Source of the DNA: Lactarius indigo
Taxonomy: Eukaryota > Basidiomycota > Agaricomycetes > Russulales > Russulaceae
Assembly (NCBI GenBank): GCA_025766275.1
Contig: JAFKAC010000001.1
Coordinates: 1,984,001 to 2,048,000, forward strand
Reading direction: 5' to 3'
DNA length: 64,000 nucleotides
Below the pieces are notes generated by a model that saw only the letters and a program-made list of their open reading frames with translations, did not search any database and was not told the DNA's origin. The translations under genes and the position numbers were made by a program. This document shows positions 36,875 to 49,039 of the stretch, one piece after another. The number at the start of each line of letters is the position of its first letter. Position 1 is the first letter of the stretch.

Positions 36875-37371
36875 CTAACGAGCCTTGAAGTATTCATCGA
36901 GGACGTGACGAGCCTCGGAGTCCTCACCGTATTCTTTAACCACAACACACGAGCAACCCACAATCTTGCGAGCATTTCCATCGCGGTCAATCTTGCATAG
37001 CCCTGCCCATTTACCCAGGACTTTTGCATCTCCGACCTTGATCAAGGGGATGGTGTGCGTCGCACAAAGCGCTTCAATGAGCTTGATGTACTCCGCCTCC
37101 GTGCAGGTCTCGACGAGTACACAGAGGTGGGCCTGGCGCCTGTCCAGGGCCTTTGCACACTCGCGCAGGCCACGAGCGAGACCATCGTGTTTAAGAGACT
37201 TCTTTAATACTTGCTGGATTTTGTCGGAGATCAGAAAGAGATATCGAATTAAGTATGGCTAATGTGTACCTCGAGTGCCTCCTCGACGGACAGCTTTCCC
37301 TTGGGGGCCTCAGCGACCTCGGGGACTTCAGCAGGGGCTTCGACTTCGACATTATCTCCAGCGTCAGACAT
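36875..37371 (-). CDS. RPS12: 40S ribosomal protein S12 (eS12)
   Basis: eS12 is a small-subunit ribosomal protein near the beak. The acidic N-terminus [18 protein letters not shown] is typical of fungi. One intron (about 37213-37271) joins LSVEEALE to [19 protein letters not shown]. The remainder reads [57 protein letters not shown] and [19 protein letters not shown], ending DEYFKAR at TAG 36877-36875. About 145 residues, the usual size. The gene is divergent from SKI8 with 319 bp between. No frame break. Confidence 0.95.
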
Positions 37372-37690
37372 CCTGAGTGTCGTTAGAATGGATACATTTG
37401 AATTTGCGTGAGATAGTGCAAACTTTTATCAATGGAAAGCTAGAGTATCGCTACAGGTGATGTCTTCGTCCGCCTTCGTTGATAAGAGCGTAAATTAAAG
37501 TTTCAAGATGTGGACAGGTTATACAGATAGTTTCAAAGGCCGATCGGTATAATCCGAGGCTCGAAGCACTGTCGATGCGTCTGCCCGTCCTGTGTCGCAT
37601 AGCTTGCTCACAGAAAGTCTGAATAATGGTTTGTACACAAATGTCAGCGCACAGATCTTAAGGGATTAACTACGATATAGAGTCTAGCCT

Positions 37691-38914
37691 ATGTGCATGC
37701 GCTTGACTGTGCAGAACGTATGGTGCTCTCGAATACTCGCGACATCCCTTCTTCCTGACTTGAAACCCCTCTCGATCGAAGCGCATGGTGACGCAGTATG
37801 GGACATCTCTTGGACTGCAAAGGATAACGCGGTAGTATCTATTTCGGCCGACGGAATAGTCAAACGCTGGAATTCTGCGTCAGGTCAAGTCATGCGTACA
37901 GCACCCGCCCATACCCTTGGCCTTGTTTCCCTGTCTGTCTCGCCGGACGGGAAATATGCTTTATATAACAGTGTCGACGGGACGACATTTCTGTGGGATT
38001 TGGAGGTGGGTACGATTATTGGCAAGCACGAGAGTTTCACACGTCCGGGAGCAGAACCATGTGAGCTCTCTATCAGCCGTTATCTTTATATCCACGGTAC
38101 ATCTAAATTTATACCTGTCACAGCATGGTCCGTATCCTTGAACCCAAGGGGAAGTACATTTGCATCTACTGGTGGCTCGGGGAATGTAACCATCCACTCG
38201 GCAGAAGCGGAGACCTTTGGTGAGCAACGCGCTACTCTGCAGAGTGGACGTGGAAAGTTTGGAATGCGGTGCAGTCATGTGAGTGCCCTTCTCGGTCCGT
38301 TCACATATAGATTATTCACGTCTTGTAGAGTCCCGATGGCTCTCGGGTAGCGTTATCTGTTGAGAGTGGCCAGATCTTCGTCTTTGACCTCGCTTCGGGC
38401 ACTCTCACCTCCACATATACGTCGCATGCCATGGCTGTCCGCTCCTTGTCATGGTCCCCTGACTCTCAGGTTTGTAACACCAACATGAGATATCACACAC
38501 ATGATTGACTGTGCCAAAGCTTCTCATGTCGGCTTCTGAGGACAAGCGCCTTATTCTGTACGATGTGCGCACAACATCGTCCGGCCGGCCAAGCTCCGGA
38601 GCGGTAGCCTCTCTAACTGGACATTCCTCATGGGTCCTGAGCTCGGATATATCCCCAGACGGACGACTTGCTCTATCTGGGTATGCACATCGACAACTAT
38701 GTTCGCATCCCCGTTAATTAGTTGTGACAGTTCTGCCGACAAAACTATCAAGGTTTGGGACTTGGCAGCTCGCGCAGCAGTCTCGACGATTGCAGATACT
38801 GGAGAGGTCTGGGCCGTGTCATGGCAGCCTTCTTCCGCCGCGACGTCTTCGGCGTTCGTCACGGGGGGTGAAGACGGCATCGTCAGATGGTGGAAAGCAG
38901 CCGGGACAAGTTGA
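37691..38914 (+). CDS. SKI8: WD40 protein of the Ski complex (Ski8/WDR61/Rec14)
   Basis: Ski8 is a propeller subunit of the Ski complex, which feeds mRNA to the cytoplasmic exosome; the same protein helps meiotic break formation. Repeats read AHGDAVWDISWTAKDNAVVS, TLGLVSLSVSPDGKYALY, TAWSVSLNPRGSTFASTGG, HAMAVRSLSWSPDSQLLMS, GHSSWVLSSDISPDGRLALS and SADKTIKVWDLAARAAVST. It ends WQPSSAATSSAFVTGGEDG and then a short IVRWWKAAGTS, stop at 38912-38914. The LSG/CDSSADKT join uses an intron near 38681. The start is weak: the first in-frame ATG (37691) gives an unusual leader, so a short first exon upstream is possible. Confidence 0.85.
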
Positions 38915-39410
38915 CACCGATTCTCCTATCGTGATCCATATTTGGACCCCAGGCGTTGCAACTCCATCTGGGCACTAATGACGTTCTGCATACCACATTG
39001 TGGCAAACGAGTTGTTGAGTGCAGGTGTATCTACCCCGAAGGATGTGTAAAAAAAAGAAACACAGGAGCCAGCTAGATAGAAGAGGAGTTTGGTGGCTTC
39101 CCGCTGAGGTACAGATGTAGATGGTACCAGAATCAATCGCCCAGACGTTGTCCCCCTAGTTGCCTCCTATGCGTCACCTAGCATGACTGGCAAAAAGGTC
39201 TATGACTTTATAGCACGAATGGACGAGGCGTTGGGTACGCCCCGTGGGGATACTCGATGCCCTAAAATGAGACCTTATGACAGAACAAAGGGTAATATGT
39301 GTTGGTAGAGTTATGATATCAGCACCGAGGCGCTGGGCGGGAGGAGGGGCTCGTAAATACGACGTAAAGGTATGTCAAGGGCGGCGATGGCAATGGCGGT
39401 TCGGATAGAG
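38915..39410. other. Intergenic stretch between convergent genes
   Basis: About 500 bases between the stop codons of SKI8 and VPS41. It should hold both 3' untranslated regions. I see AT-rich patches (for example an A run near 39050) but no coding or RNA signal. Confidence 0.5.
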
Positions 39411-42400
39411 TCATGTCCGGTGTCCCTCCTTGTTGCACACCGGACAACCCTGTCTAAGCTTCGCACGAACCATTGCAGTACTAAACATGGTATAACCGTC
39501 AGCACGGAAGGTACACAGACTTCGAGAATACGCACTAAGCAATTCTGGCACTGATACCCCTGCTGGACCTTCCTCCAGAAGTTACGCTAGCTACCACCGG
39601 ATCGGGAGGAGGAGGGAGCTCATCGCAGCAATCCACGTGCCGTGCATGAACAGCGTGGCGACATAGAAAAAGTAATACAACGGTCGACGGCGACTCTTGT
39701 AGAGGCAGATCACATATTGGGCAGAGAGTTTTCGCTGATAGAACCTCTGGGTTACCGCAGTACGGACGAGGGGGTTGGAGGACTTACAAGTGATGAGAAA
39801 ACCGCTGCTCTGATCTCGATGCAACCTTTTCGCCAAATCGGAGCTGTCGCCGTGCAGGATGGCCTGACATCCCTCTAGCAATGAAATTTGTAAGTTAAAA
39901 TCATGCAATATCTTTATGAGTGCAGGTTTCAGCCCGGGTATCTCCAGGCCATTCTTGATACGACGTATGAGGCGAATGGGGTCTATCTCGGCCCCGACGT
40001 TCTCGAGTAAGCCGCGGATGAATGCTATAGGGATTTAAGACAGGATTGGAAAGATCGCGCATGTTTAACGTACGTGGACGAGTCTCAGAATATTTCAATA
40101 GGTCCTCCCAGAGGTCATCGTCATTTTGATCCTTGGCAAAATCGATCGCCTATGGCAAGATGCATGAAGATATGAGATTGGACACGACCCGCATACGTAC
40201 CCTGTTCACATCCCCCAGACGTTCAATTATAAGGTACAATGCCTTCTTATTGTCGCCCATTCTCCCAAGTAAGAATACCATTTCGAGTACGAGATCTCGT
40301 TCCGTGCAAATTCTGTACGCCTACAAAGAGGTGAATTCGAGTACGCGAGAACAATGAAGAATTGGGGCTGACTGCTTCGAGGTTGTAATAGCTGCTCGCA
40401 CGAAGAAAGTCAATGAGCTTTGCTGGCGCGTATTCAGCATAGAGTTCGACTAGCATATCGGCGAAATCTGAGATCAGGTGTGCATCTTTCTCGAAGAGAG
40501 CGTCGAGGTACAGGAAGAGGAAGCGCGAACGACTCCGAAGCTGCTGCACGACTCTTGGTATCTTCGATTGTCAGTGAGACATTCGTCCCGTAGTGATGAC
40601 AGTGGAATGCCTTACTGGGATAGAATGAATGTGATCTACAAGCAAGGTGATTGCAACGCCCCGTTCATTTGATTCGGTGTCTTTGTGCTTGTTCATTAGC
40701 TCGTGGTCGAACTCGACGAGAAGCAAAGCCTGATCCTGCACCGCCGTGAAAAGGTTGTGCTCTCGGATGAGCTGGAAGACATTAGGTCGTCGTAGCCGAA
40801 TAAAGAAGGGAAGCGCCTTCGCTGGCTGGCGGTTCGCGGTGTACCTTTAAGGTGTCAACAACAACCAGAAAGACCTGAATCATTGACTCACAGTTCTGCC
40901 AAACACTCCATAAGAATAACAGTGTCAGGTGACGCCGGAGTGAGAAGGGCAGTCGACTTTGATGAAGATGGGGTGCAGCGCTCTAGCTCGGAATGTATCG
41001 CTACAATCACTGCTGAGATATCATAGATATCTTTTGGCCACTCGTTAATAGTTCGTTGGAGAGCCTGAGAGAGTCTTTAGTAAGGTAGAGTCAGTTCGGA
41101 GCCCTTCTTCGTACCTGCCGATCATTCGCCAAAAAGTGTGCAAGTATCATTTCATAGACGAGGTGACCTAATCTCGGCCTGTCGGTTGGGATATAAGGGA
41201 TGGTGGCCTACGAAATCAAGGATGAGCTATGTTGCTGTTCTCAATGGCTCGGACACGGACTTGCAACTGCTGCTTTTGGGCAAATACGAATATCCAGTCT
41301 TCCCAACGTTTGGTGTCCTGTCCACAGACCTTTGAAAAAAGCTTAGCAGCCTTGGTAAAATCGCCTGCAAAGAGTTCATTGGAGTGTAAATCATGATACA
41401 AATATGCCCTGACCTTCACCGATGAGATGCTCGATGTAGCGCTGTCCGATCCCCGTTGCGTCTACAGTCTCCAGGCCTTCGCTCTCCATTATCTCTATTT
41501 GTCCCAGCGCCTCTTCGTAGCGCTTTCTCTCAACTAGCCATGCAATGTGATCTTTCCGGTCTCTTGGGCGGACAATTATTACGTCTTTGGGGCTTAGTAC
41601 GAGATAACCCTTGGTCTTCCCGGTGTCGTCCTGGTCAAACTCAGCTAGCACGTAATCATTGCAACCCCATGACTGAAATCCTGTTACACTGAGTGCGTCG
41701 TTTGCAAGCTCCTCACCCGCTCGAGAGATGATCCTAAGTTCCGGGCGTTCAGCGCGCTTACGTGCTTGCAAGGTACGATCATCAGTAGCCTCGTAGAGGA
41801 ATGATGTGTCCACAGGAGAATAGGCTAACACGAGGAGGGATGTCGGAGCTGGTACAGTGCTTGTGGTACTGGCACTACGGGTATGCGCAGGTACAGGTTG
41901 CTTGTGGTCGGTCATCACCGGTGAGAGAGGAATAACGCCGGCTATCATACAATCTAGTTGGAAAACGGCAGTGATTTCGACCAAAAGGGGAGGTTGGTTT
42001 GCTGTCGCAGCAGAGGTTGGTGTCCTCGGTCGCGCCCTGATCCTAGCAACCTTGATAATATCTGCCCAAGCAATGAGGAGTGTGGAATCATCTTGCCAGT
42101 GGAGGGTGCACTTGAAAAGGTCTGGACGTGGGCTATCTGGCTGCCTTTCGATATAGGTGATCCTAGTTTGTGACGCAGTGTCATATATTTTGACGCCCTG
42201 GCAGGCCAGTTGGTAAGTGAACTTTGTATATCACATGCATGAACACTGACAATATCATTAGCCCACGCAATGAGGGTTCCTCTCCACCGGATGTGCCAGA
42301 TTGGGCCTTCTCCTAGGTGTAACAGTGTCTCCTTATGCCCTAGCCAACCTTTCTCGTGCAACACAAGAGTACCAGCCATGCCACCGCATACGACGGCACG

Positions 42401-43208
42401 AGAGCCTCTCTTGGCGAAGTTCGGTTCGAGAGCCAAGCTCCTTAGCGGGCGTTTCATATCAAAGGTGTAGGCCTCTGTGCCAGAAACTGAGTGGATGAAC
42501 ACCTGTCCTGTTTTGAGTCATTAAGTGGGGGAGAGAAATTTGGAACTGAGGTATTCACCGTCCATTGACGCCGTACCAATAAATTCCGCTGTACTGTCGA
42601 AGCAGACATCGATGACGGACGCGCCATGGGGTTTGAACGTCTTGATTCTCTGGCCCGTCAAGTCCAGGATATGAACAAACCCACTGTGCGAGCCCAGCGC
42701 CTGCGTAGAGATGTCAGCAGCGACCGCTACGCGACTGATAGGGGGCCCTTACCAGGAACTTGGTGGATACTGCAAGTGCAGACGCAGAGTCTTTCTTGAG
42801 TAAATCTTGAAACGCACCACCGAACCGCTCATATTTTAGGGCCGGTTCATCGTCGTCATCTTCGTCGTTCCCGTCTTCATCGTCATCGTCTTCCTCACTA
42901 TCCGTTTCTTCGCATTCGACTTCATCACCACCTCCCATAGTGTCTGTCGCGTCCTCGTCACCAAGCTCCGGTTCGGCTTTAACGTCTAACGGTGGACTTT
43001 GAGATACGATATGGCGGGGAGGGGTATCGTTAGCACCAGGACTCCCCACTCCATTGGTCGGGCGATCTTCGACATGTTGCGCGATGCTAGCTGTTGTCGC
43101 CATAGCCATAGCGGATGCACCGTTCGGCGGTTGATCACTTACAAGAGCGATATCGCCCTTGTCAAGTTCATTAGATTGAGCTTGGTCATGGCCGTGTGCA
43201 GTAGACAT
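39411..43208 (-). CDS. VPS41: Vacuolar protein sorting protein 41 (HOPS complex)
   Basis: Vps41 is a HOPS subunit that tethers late endosomes and AP-3 vesicles to the vacuole. The N-terminus is long and acidic (DSEEDDDDEDGNDEDDDDE). A propeller follows: KYERFGGAFQDLLKKDSASA, VFIHSVSGTEAYTFDMKRPL, WRGTLIAWANDI and GVKIYDTASQTRITYIERQP. Next are VLSPKDVIIVRPRDRKDHIA and WLVERKRYEEALGQIEIMES, then helical repeats down to LHDFNLQISLLEGCQAILHG. The C-terminal RING-like region shows VVLLFLCRHAVHA and QGCPVCNKEGHRT, stop at 39413-39411. Many introns between 39.9 and 41.4 kb. The start MSTAHGHDQAQSNELD at 43208 follows two weaker upstream non-ATG triplets. Confidence 0.9.
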
Positions 43209-43316
43209 GAAAAGTGCAAGAGACAACCGGCTGAACTCAAGCTCAAGCGCTCAAGCGCAGGGGCGGGTACCTAGCTTACGCAAGTCATGGTTGAGTGATC
43301 CCTCGGAACTCGTACC

Positions 43317-43918
43317 ATGACCACAGAACATTCAAAACCACCAAAATTACAAAATCTTGAGCGGAAAATATCTCAATCGTCGTCAGTGCACCTAACTGTT
43401 AATGTTGTAATCCTTTACGGACCAGATAGATTTGGCTCGCTTTGCCTTGCATAGAATACCATGCTTCGGGCTGAGTGCTCTTTGTGCGTCTTCATTTTCA
43501 TATCTCCGTCGGCTTGGCTCATCTGGTTGCTTTAAGTCTTCGGATCAGCATTGTTTCCCCCTAGCTTGCGTGCTCAGACATTTACTCCCCCGTTTGTTCT
43601 GCGGGCTGGGTTCGGCGCAATATTCGCGGGAGCTGGTTATGTTCTCGCTTCCGGCGACTCGAGGAATGGGAGCGGCATTGTTACAGGTAGCGACGTGCCA
43701 GAATCTATAACCTAACTGCATCGCACCATTGACTCGTCCCTACAGCTTGGTCACTGAGCTACTTCGTTCTCGAGCAATTCTTACTCGGGTTTCAACGATC
43801 TAGTCGTCTCCCACGCAGCAAGCTATCTATTGCCCTTTCAAGTGCTACAGCGGCAACAGCTGTCCTGTATGGGACTGAATACTTTATTCTAAGTGATGAA
43901 GATTCTGAACTGGACTAA
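43317..43918 (+). CDS. AIM19: AIM19-like mitochondrial membrane protein
   Basis: The conserved part reads FVLRAGFGAIFAGAGYVLAS, GDSRNGSGIVTAWSLSYF and SSATAATAVLYGTEYFILSD, ending DSELD with TAA at 43916-43918. The order of a glycine-rich membrane segment, GDxxNGSGIVTAWSLxYF and a LYGxEYF end matches what I know of fungal Aim19-like proteins, which affect mitochondrial inheritance. Two or three short membrane spans are likely. The first exon is unsure: MTTEHSKPPKLQNLERK at 43317 would need a long (about 180 nt) first intron to reach LRAQTFTPPF. The start lies 108 bp from the divergent VPS41 start. Confidence 0.6.
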
Positions 43919-45559
43919 ACTACGTACCAAGAGTCTGACCGTACCATTTCTCCCCCCAGCGCAGCACAATGCACGTAATACATCTATGCGGTTTTCTCTT
44001 CCGCTTGTTAGCCGTGTATACTTCCCTATTATTTCTACGGCCCATTCTATTCGAGGCCGTCTCAAATGTCATCGTCCTTATGAGCAACGGCACTTATGAA
44101 CTTGGGCCGACAGACTGTCCGATGCTCTATCTCCACGAAACTGTTCAAGTTTCACCCCACCTGGTGATCATGGACCAGCCTCCAAAAATGCACTTTAGGT
44201 ATGCTGAGAATAGTGTTGAGGTGGAGTGTGGAAGGTCGAATAAATAGTCAGCTTTCATGCTCGTTCGGAATCTTTGCACTGATGGCAGGCCTTGCATTTC
44301 CCCAAATGCAAAGATGGACCACCACGGTGTGACTCGGATAGGCGGCAATGGCCCGGCGGTGCAATGGGGCGTCACCTGCGGGGTTCCGATCGGTTTCGTT
44401 GTCCGAAGGTGGACATGTAACATAGCTACACGGCCACATGCAATTCGGGTGCTCTTTTTTCGCAGGAGCAGACTATGTGCACCGCGCAGGTTGTTATTCC
44501 AGCATCCATTTATCTTGGCTGTTTCCCTGCTTTTTTTTTTTTTGGTTTAGGGCTGCCGGAGCAACTTCCCCAGCCGCGAGGCCTTTTCCATGAGCCTGGG
44601 TTCCTTTTCCTCTCCCACTTGATTCATACGAAGCCATCTCTCTTCATGCACCGTACATGAGCGTGATTTCAGCACACGAAGATCAACGGGGCACAAACGT
44701 TGGCTAGACAAGTACGCTGATAGTCTAATAAGCGCCATTACAGGGTAAAAAACTGGCATGACAACTTGACTCAAGTCGTCAAGTTGGCCTCACGCATCAC
44801 GTGCTTGGTCCAGGTCCAGGAATACAGTCGATTTTTGGAGCAATCTTACTTACTCTCTCAGGCTATGCTGGCGGATGTTATGTCCGTTCGAGGTCCGATC
44901 GAGGTCCGAGCAGCAGTTGCGTCCGCGCGAGCCACGACCGGCCTCGGGGCATTGTTTCGCACATGCACATGCACATGCCCGACCAATTTTTTGAGTGCCC
45001 CTCGGTTTCGTTTATTCTCACGCGTTCCGTTCGCTTCTCCCGTTCTACGAATTTCAGATTCGGAAAGCTGTCTATGGCAGCTATGATGTGTGTATGCTAC
45101 AACTGTGATCTCATTCTCCCGAATGTTCCCGGATTTTGTTTTGATGCCTCGAATGAGAGGCAAGCGTTACGGGCTCGTCGTTCGGTAATTGTCCCCGAGT
45201 CTCTGTATGAATGCCCGAAAGTCTTACCTTGGCAATAGTCCTCTTCAAGGTCCTCTTTGTCCAGTATCCGATAGGATAGGCCTTCGCTGCCGGGTGTTTT
45301 AGATTCTAGAATACAAGCCAGAGTCCGGCTAGGATGGCCGAAGTGGTCGCTTAGTCTGGTGGTCACCTTGAGAGGATGTGGCAGTGGGTTGTGAAGCATC
45401 GTGTAACCATCTGGCTGCGTATCGAATGCACAGGAAGTTTAACGCGGTAGCTGTAAACTGAATGCCGCGTTGGCTACGATACGAACAGGGAGAAACGCAA
45501 CGAAGGGACATAGTATGCCAGTGAGGCGTTGAATGAGTCCACTTGGATTGGCCGGAACA
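43919..45559. other. 1.6 kb gene-poor stretch
   Basis: Only unsupported short frames occur here. A frame at 43969-44247 (about 92 codons) has a hydrophobic start (LLAVYTSLLFLRPILFEAV) and one at 44801-45238 is 145 codons, but neither shows a family motif or consistent splicing. A 13-T run lies at 44531-44543. The stretch may include the 3' end of the transporter transcript and decayed sequence. Confidence 0.45.
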
Positions 45560-47874
45560 TTAGGTGTTGTGTACACTGGCAGTGGCCGACCCAGTGGAAG
45601 GCTCTCGTTCGATGAAATCTGCATCCTCATCCTCTCCCACCACCCCTTCCCACCCGTTCAATTTCAAATATTCCATGAAATGCGCATCCTCCTCAGCGAG
45701 GTCCACCCCAGTCATGTCCGGCACGAAGAAATAGGTGACCAGAATTCCTGTGACACCGCAGATGGCAGCGATGATGAATGTCCACCTAAACAGCGCACGC
45801 GTAACCCAGCTGTCCATCGAGTAAAGTTAACTCAGACTTACTTCTTTCCCAGGTGATTTTGAATGGGTGTGAACGCTTGTGTACCAACTGCGGCGCCCGC
45901 CTTGCCGACTGCTGCCGATAACCCATAACAGGTACCACTGCACCCGATTAACACCTTCCCGGCATTTACCTCAGGACTGACGTACCGTATTGGGGTCGCA
46001 TAGGACCTACGTGCCAGAATGGTTGACATGAGATCCTGTTTCGAATAGACTGTACCGAACTCACTCGGCACTGACGAGACCTAGCATGTCTCCCGGGCCC
46101 TGCGTGTGTATGGCTTAGTTGTCTGTTTGATAACCAGATAAATCATCAGAAGGCTAACCAGATTCCCTGATGACTGCATCAGTCCATAACTTGAGGCGAG
46201 AACGATATGTTAGCCGAGACACCACTACTGGCTATGGTTGGACATGACACACAATATAATGAAGAGAGGCGTAATCTTCGTAATTTTTTCATAAGCGAGC
46301 CCAATAGTCAAGCCTGGACTCGGATGTGGGATTAGGTGTGCACTTCTTAGATGTCGGGCAACTCCCACCGAAAATTAGGTAACCACTAAACCCGAGGATC
46401 ATCTAGTGCATTTGTTTGGTTCGAATATACTTATGTCGACAAATGAACATACCGTGTTCCGACGTCCAAAAGGGTTGCATAGAAAAGCACCAATGAAAAC
46501 CCCTGGAAGCGCAATGGAGGAGAGGAGTAGTTGCCACTCTGCGGTTTTCTTGATGTCACCATTATGAATGACGCTCGATATAATGGTCCCTGAGAATACT
46601 CCGTTCGGGAAGGTCACAAAATCATATAAAAACCTGAATAGGTCAAAGAAGGAGAGATTGTGCTCGACAATCGACCATACCATGCACCACATGTACCAAT
46701 CAATGACCTCCAGTAGCGCTTGAAAACTAGACGGTATGGTACCCTGCCTGCGATAAGGCCGTCTGTGTCAACAGCAGCGGAACGGGACAAACTGTGCTCA
46801 CTCTTGATAGCACCCTTGCGATAAAGCTTGGAGCTGAGCATCCTCAGCCGGAAGACCAGAACCATAAGGGGAAGGACTATCCCAACGCCAAAGCAGACAC
46901 GCCAGACCGTGGGTAGGTGATTCTCTCCGGCGATCGAGAGAACAATGAGGAATACGGAAGAAGCCAATGGACCACCAAACTATCGAATGTGAAAGTTGTG
47001 GTTGATGTATGAACACTATTCGAAGGAGCTCACCGACAGGACGAAGTTTGTTACCATGATGAATACTATAGGTGCACACGAATTGTATCAGATGCCGCCA
47101 GACGAAGCTAAGTCGAGGAAAAACCCAACCCGGGCCACGCTTGCTGAGCATTTGTTCATTGGCAGCTTCGCTGGCACTTGTAGACGATGCGGGATATTCA
47201 CCACCAACACCCTGGTAACAAGCGAATGAGATCCGGGACATAACAAATATCACCAGCACGAACAATTCCAGTCAGCCCTCGTGCAAACGTCAAGAACCAG
47301 AACAGCCCTTTGGCACTACCGTGCGCGCCATGTGCAACTGTGCCTAGGGTAGCACCGAGGACGATAAGTAGCGTGGTGAAGATGAGCGCAACCTTCCGCC
47401 CAATGCGGTCGCATATCAAGCCGACGAACAGCTGCCCAATGATTGCACCTAAACGGAAGGGTAAGTTGGCGAAGTACATGCGAGCACATGTACACAGACC
47501 AACTAGTAGAGCATTTGAAACCCTTGTAGAGACTTCTGGCGTGTAATCCTTTGGGTACAGGCGTTTGAAGACTACCTGTACCAATGTGAGTGGGGTCTTG
47601 AGTTGGACAGTGCGCCACCTACATTGGTCATAGTCATAAGATTGTTCTGATCTTAGCCATTTATTGTGACATTAGTCTTAGCATGCCACTGGCACAGTCC
47701 GGGGGGCTCACATCCATCGCTTATGAGACCACACGCTGCAGCTGCAATTGTAAAGTACGCGCTTATCTTCTCAGCGGCAGTGCGGTCCTGCTTGCTTGCC
47801 TGCTTGCCGAGCTCTGGGACAACCTCCGCACTCGTTATCGCCTCGATATGTTTCTTGTCGTCGCGGGAAGCCAT
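45560..47874 (-). CDS. GIT1: MFS transporter, GIT1/phosphate family
   Basis: This is a 12-span major facilitator protein close to Git1 (glycerophosphodiester uptake) and fungal phosphate permeases. Spliced blocks read NNLMTMTNVVFKRLYPKDYT, IIGQLFVGLICDRIGRKVAL (the loop 2-3 motif DRIGRK), GVGGEYPASSTSASEAAN, YDFVTFPNGVFSGTIISSVI, FIGAFLCNPFGRRN and PGDMLGLVSAE. The end reads TCYGLSAAVGKAGAAVGTQA, WTFIIAAICGVTGILVTYFF and a cytoplasmic tail ending TASVHNT. The initiator ATG at 47874 starts MASRDDKKHIEAITSAEV. About nine introns; no frame break seen. Substrate is inferred from family, so glycerophosphoinositol or phosphate are both possible. Confidence 0.82.
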
Positions 47875-49039
47875 GGCACGCGATGGGAAGCCTGTGAAGA
47901 TGCCCACCTCCGAAGAAGCAATGAAGGATGAAGCCTCCCTCGAGAAGAAATTTCATCGTGACCATTTATACCGGAGAGGGAAACTGTGGGAGTAGAAGCA
48001 TGACATTCAAAAATAGATGCACACGTGGGCGTGCACGTTGACCCTGGCTAATATGCTATGGTTGGGTAGCAAAGGCGTAGTAGCTCGGGCCAACTGGTCG
48101 GAACATTACCCAGTTTACCCGATGTCTTGCCTCGTTTGGTGTTACGCGCCCACTTGACGTTTGACTCCGCGTTTGTATAACATCATACAGCCTTCCAGGC
48201 AGTCCCGTGGTAATATACGAAAGTCCAGGGAGAGCCTAATCAGGAATATTGCAATCTGCTTCAGCCAGACTGCGGTTAATTGAAAGAATGCGCCAAGCTG
48301 GTGGTGTGGTCGTACCTATGGGGCATACTTCTGCCAGTGGATGAGCTTTTCTATCCGAGTCTTTGGGGTCAAACAGACGGAGACCTTCTCGACAAGCCTT
48401 CGAACACTTCAAAAATTCACTACTGGTGGGGCCAGACATACTATCTGGCGTTGGTCTATTGATAGCCACCCACGCTGCACAACATCAGACGTGGACTCCC
48501 ACACAAAAAACCACCTCTGCTTCTGATCTGATCATCACCTGTAATCATCCCCCCCGAACTTCTATACCCTTCAAAAGACCGATGTTGCCAAATTTAGATG
48601 CCAGACGTGCGACGTTATATTTGGCCTATATTGCATCCGTATGAATGGTGTCCAGTAGATCTTGCAGATTGAATGCGGTTTCAGAAATTGTCGTATCTCA
48701 TGTACCAATTTGTCGTTGGCGGGGACTGTTCTAGCCTAACGAGCTGAAAAAATTGGCACACGAGTAAACGAGATAGGCCATCACGCCATTTATATAAGAA
48801 TAGTTAGTGGAAAAGTTCCTTCCCATACGACGCATATCAACTGATGGTTTTCTCTCTGCCACCTGTCCCTATCGTATGCTGACGCATCTTGCTGTCGGCA
48901 TAAAGAAAGGCCTTCCATGATACATAACTGATATAGTGGGTCCGGTGTGGTTCCGAAGGCTAGAACGATCGAAGACTGCACTAGGTAAAAGGCTCAGGTG
49001 GTCAGCCCTCCTTGCAGACGGACAGACCATAACTTACAC
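47875..49039. other. 1.2 kb gene-poor stretch
   Basis: This lies between the transporter start and the CHS5 stop codon. Short frames of 60-90 codons occur on both strands, for example near 48240-48470, but none shows a motif, a likely start context or a splicing pattern. I see no RNA gene. It probably holds the transporter promoter and the CHS5 3' region. Confidence 0.45.

Noticed and set aside
44801..45238. 145-codon plus-strand frame with several Cys
   Set aside because: No motif, no splicing logic, and codon usage looks unlike the coding exons; not enough for a gene call.
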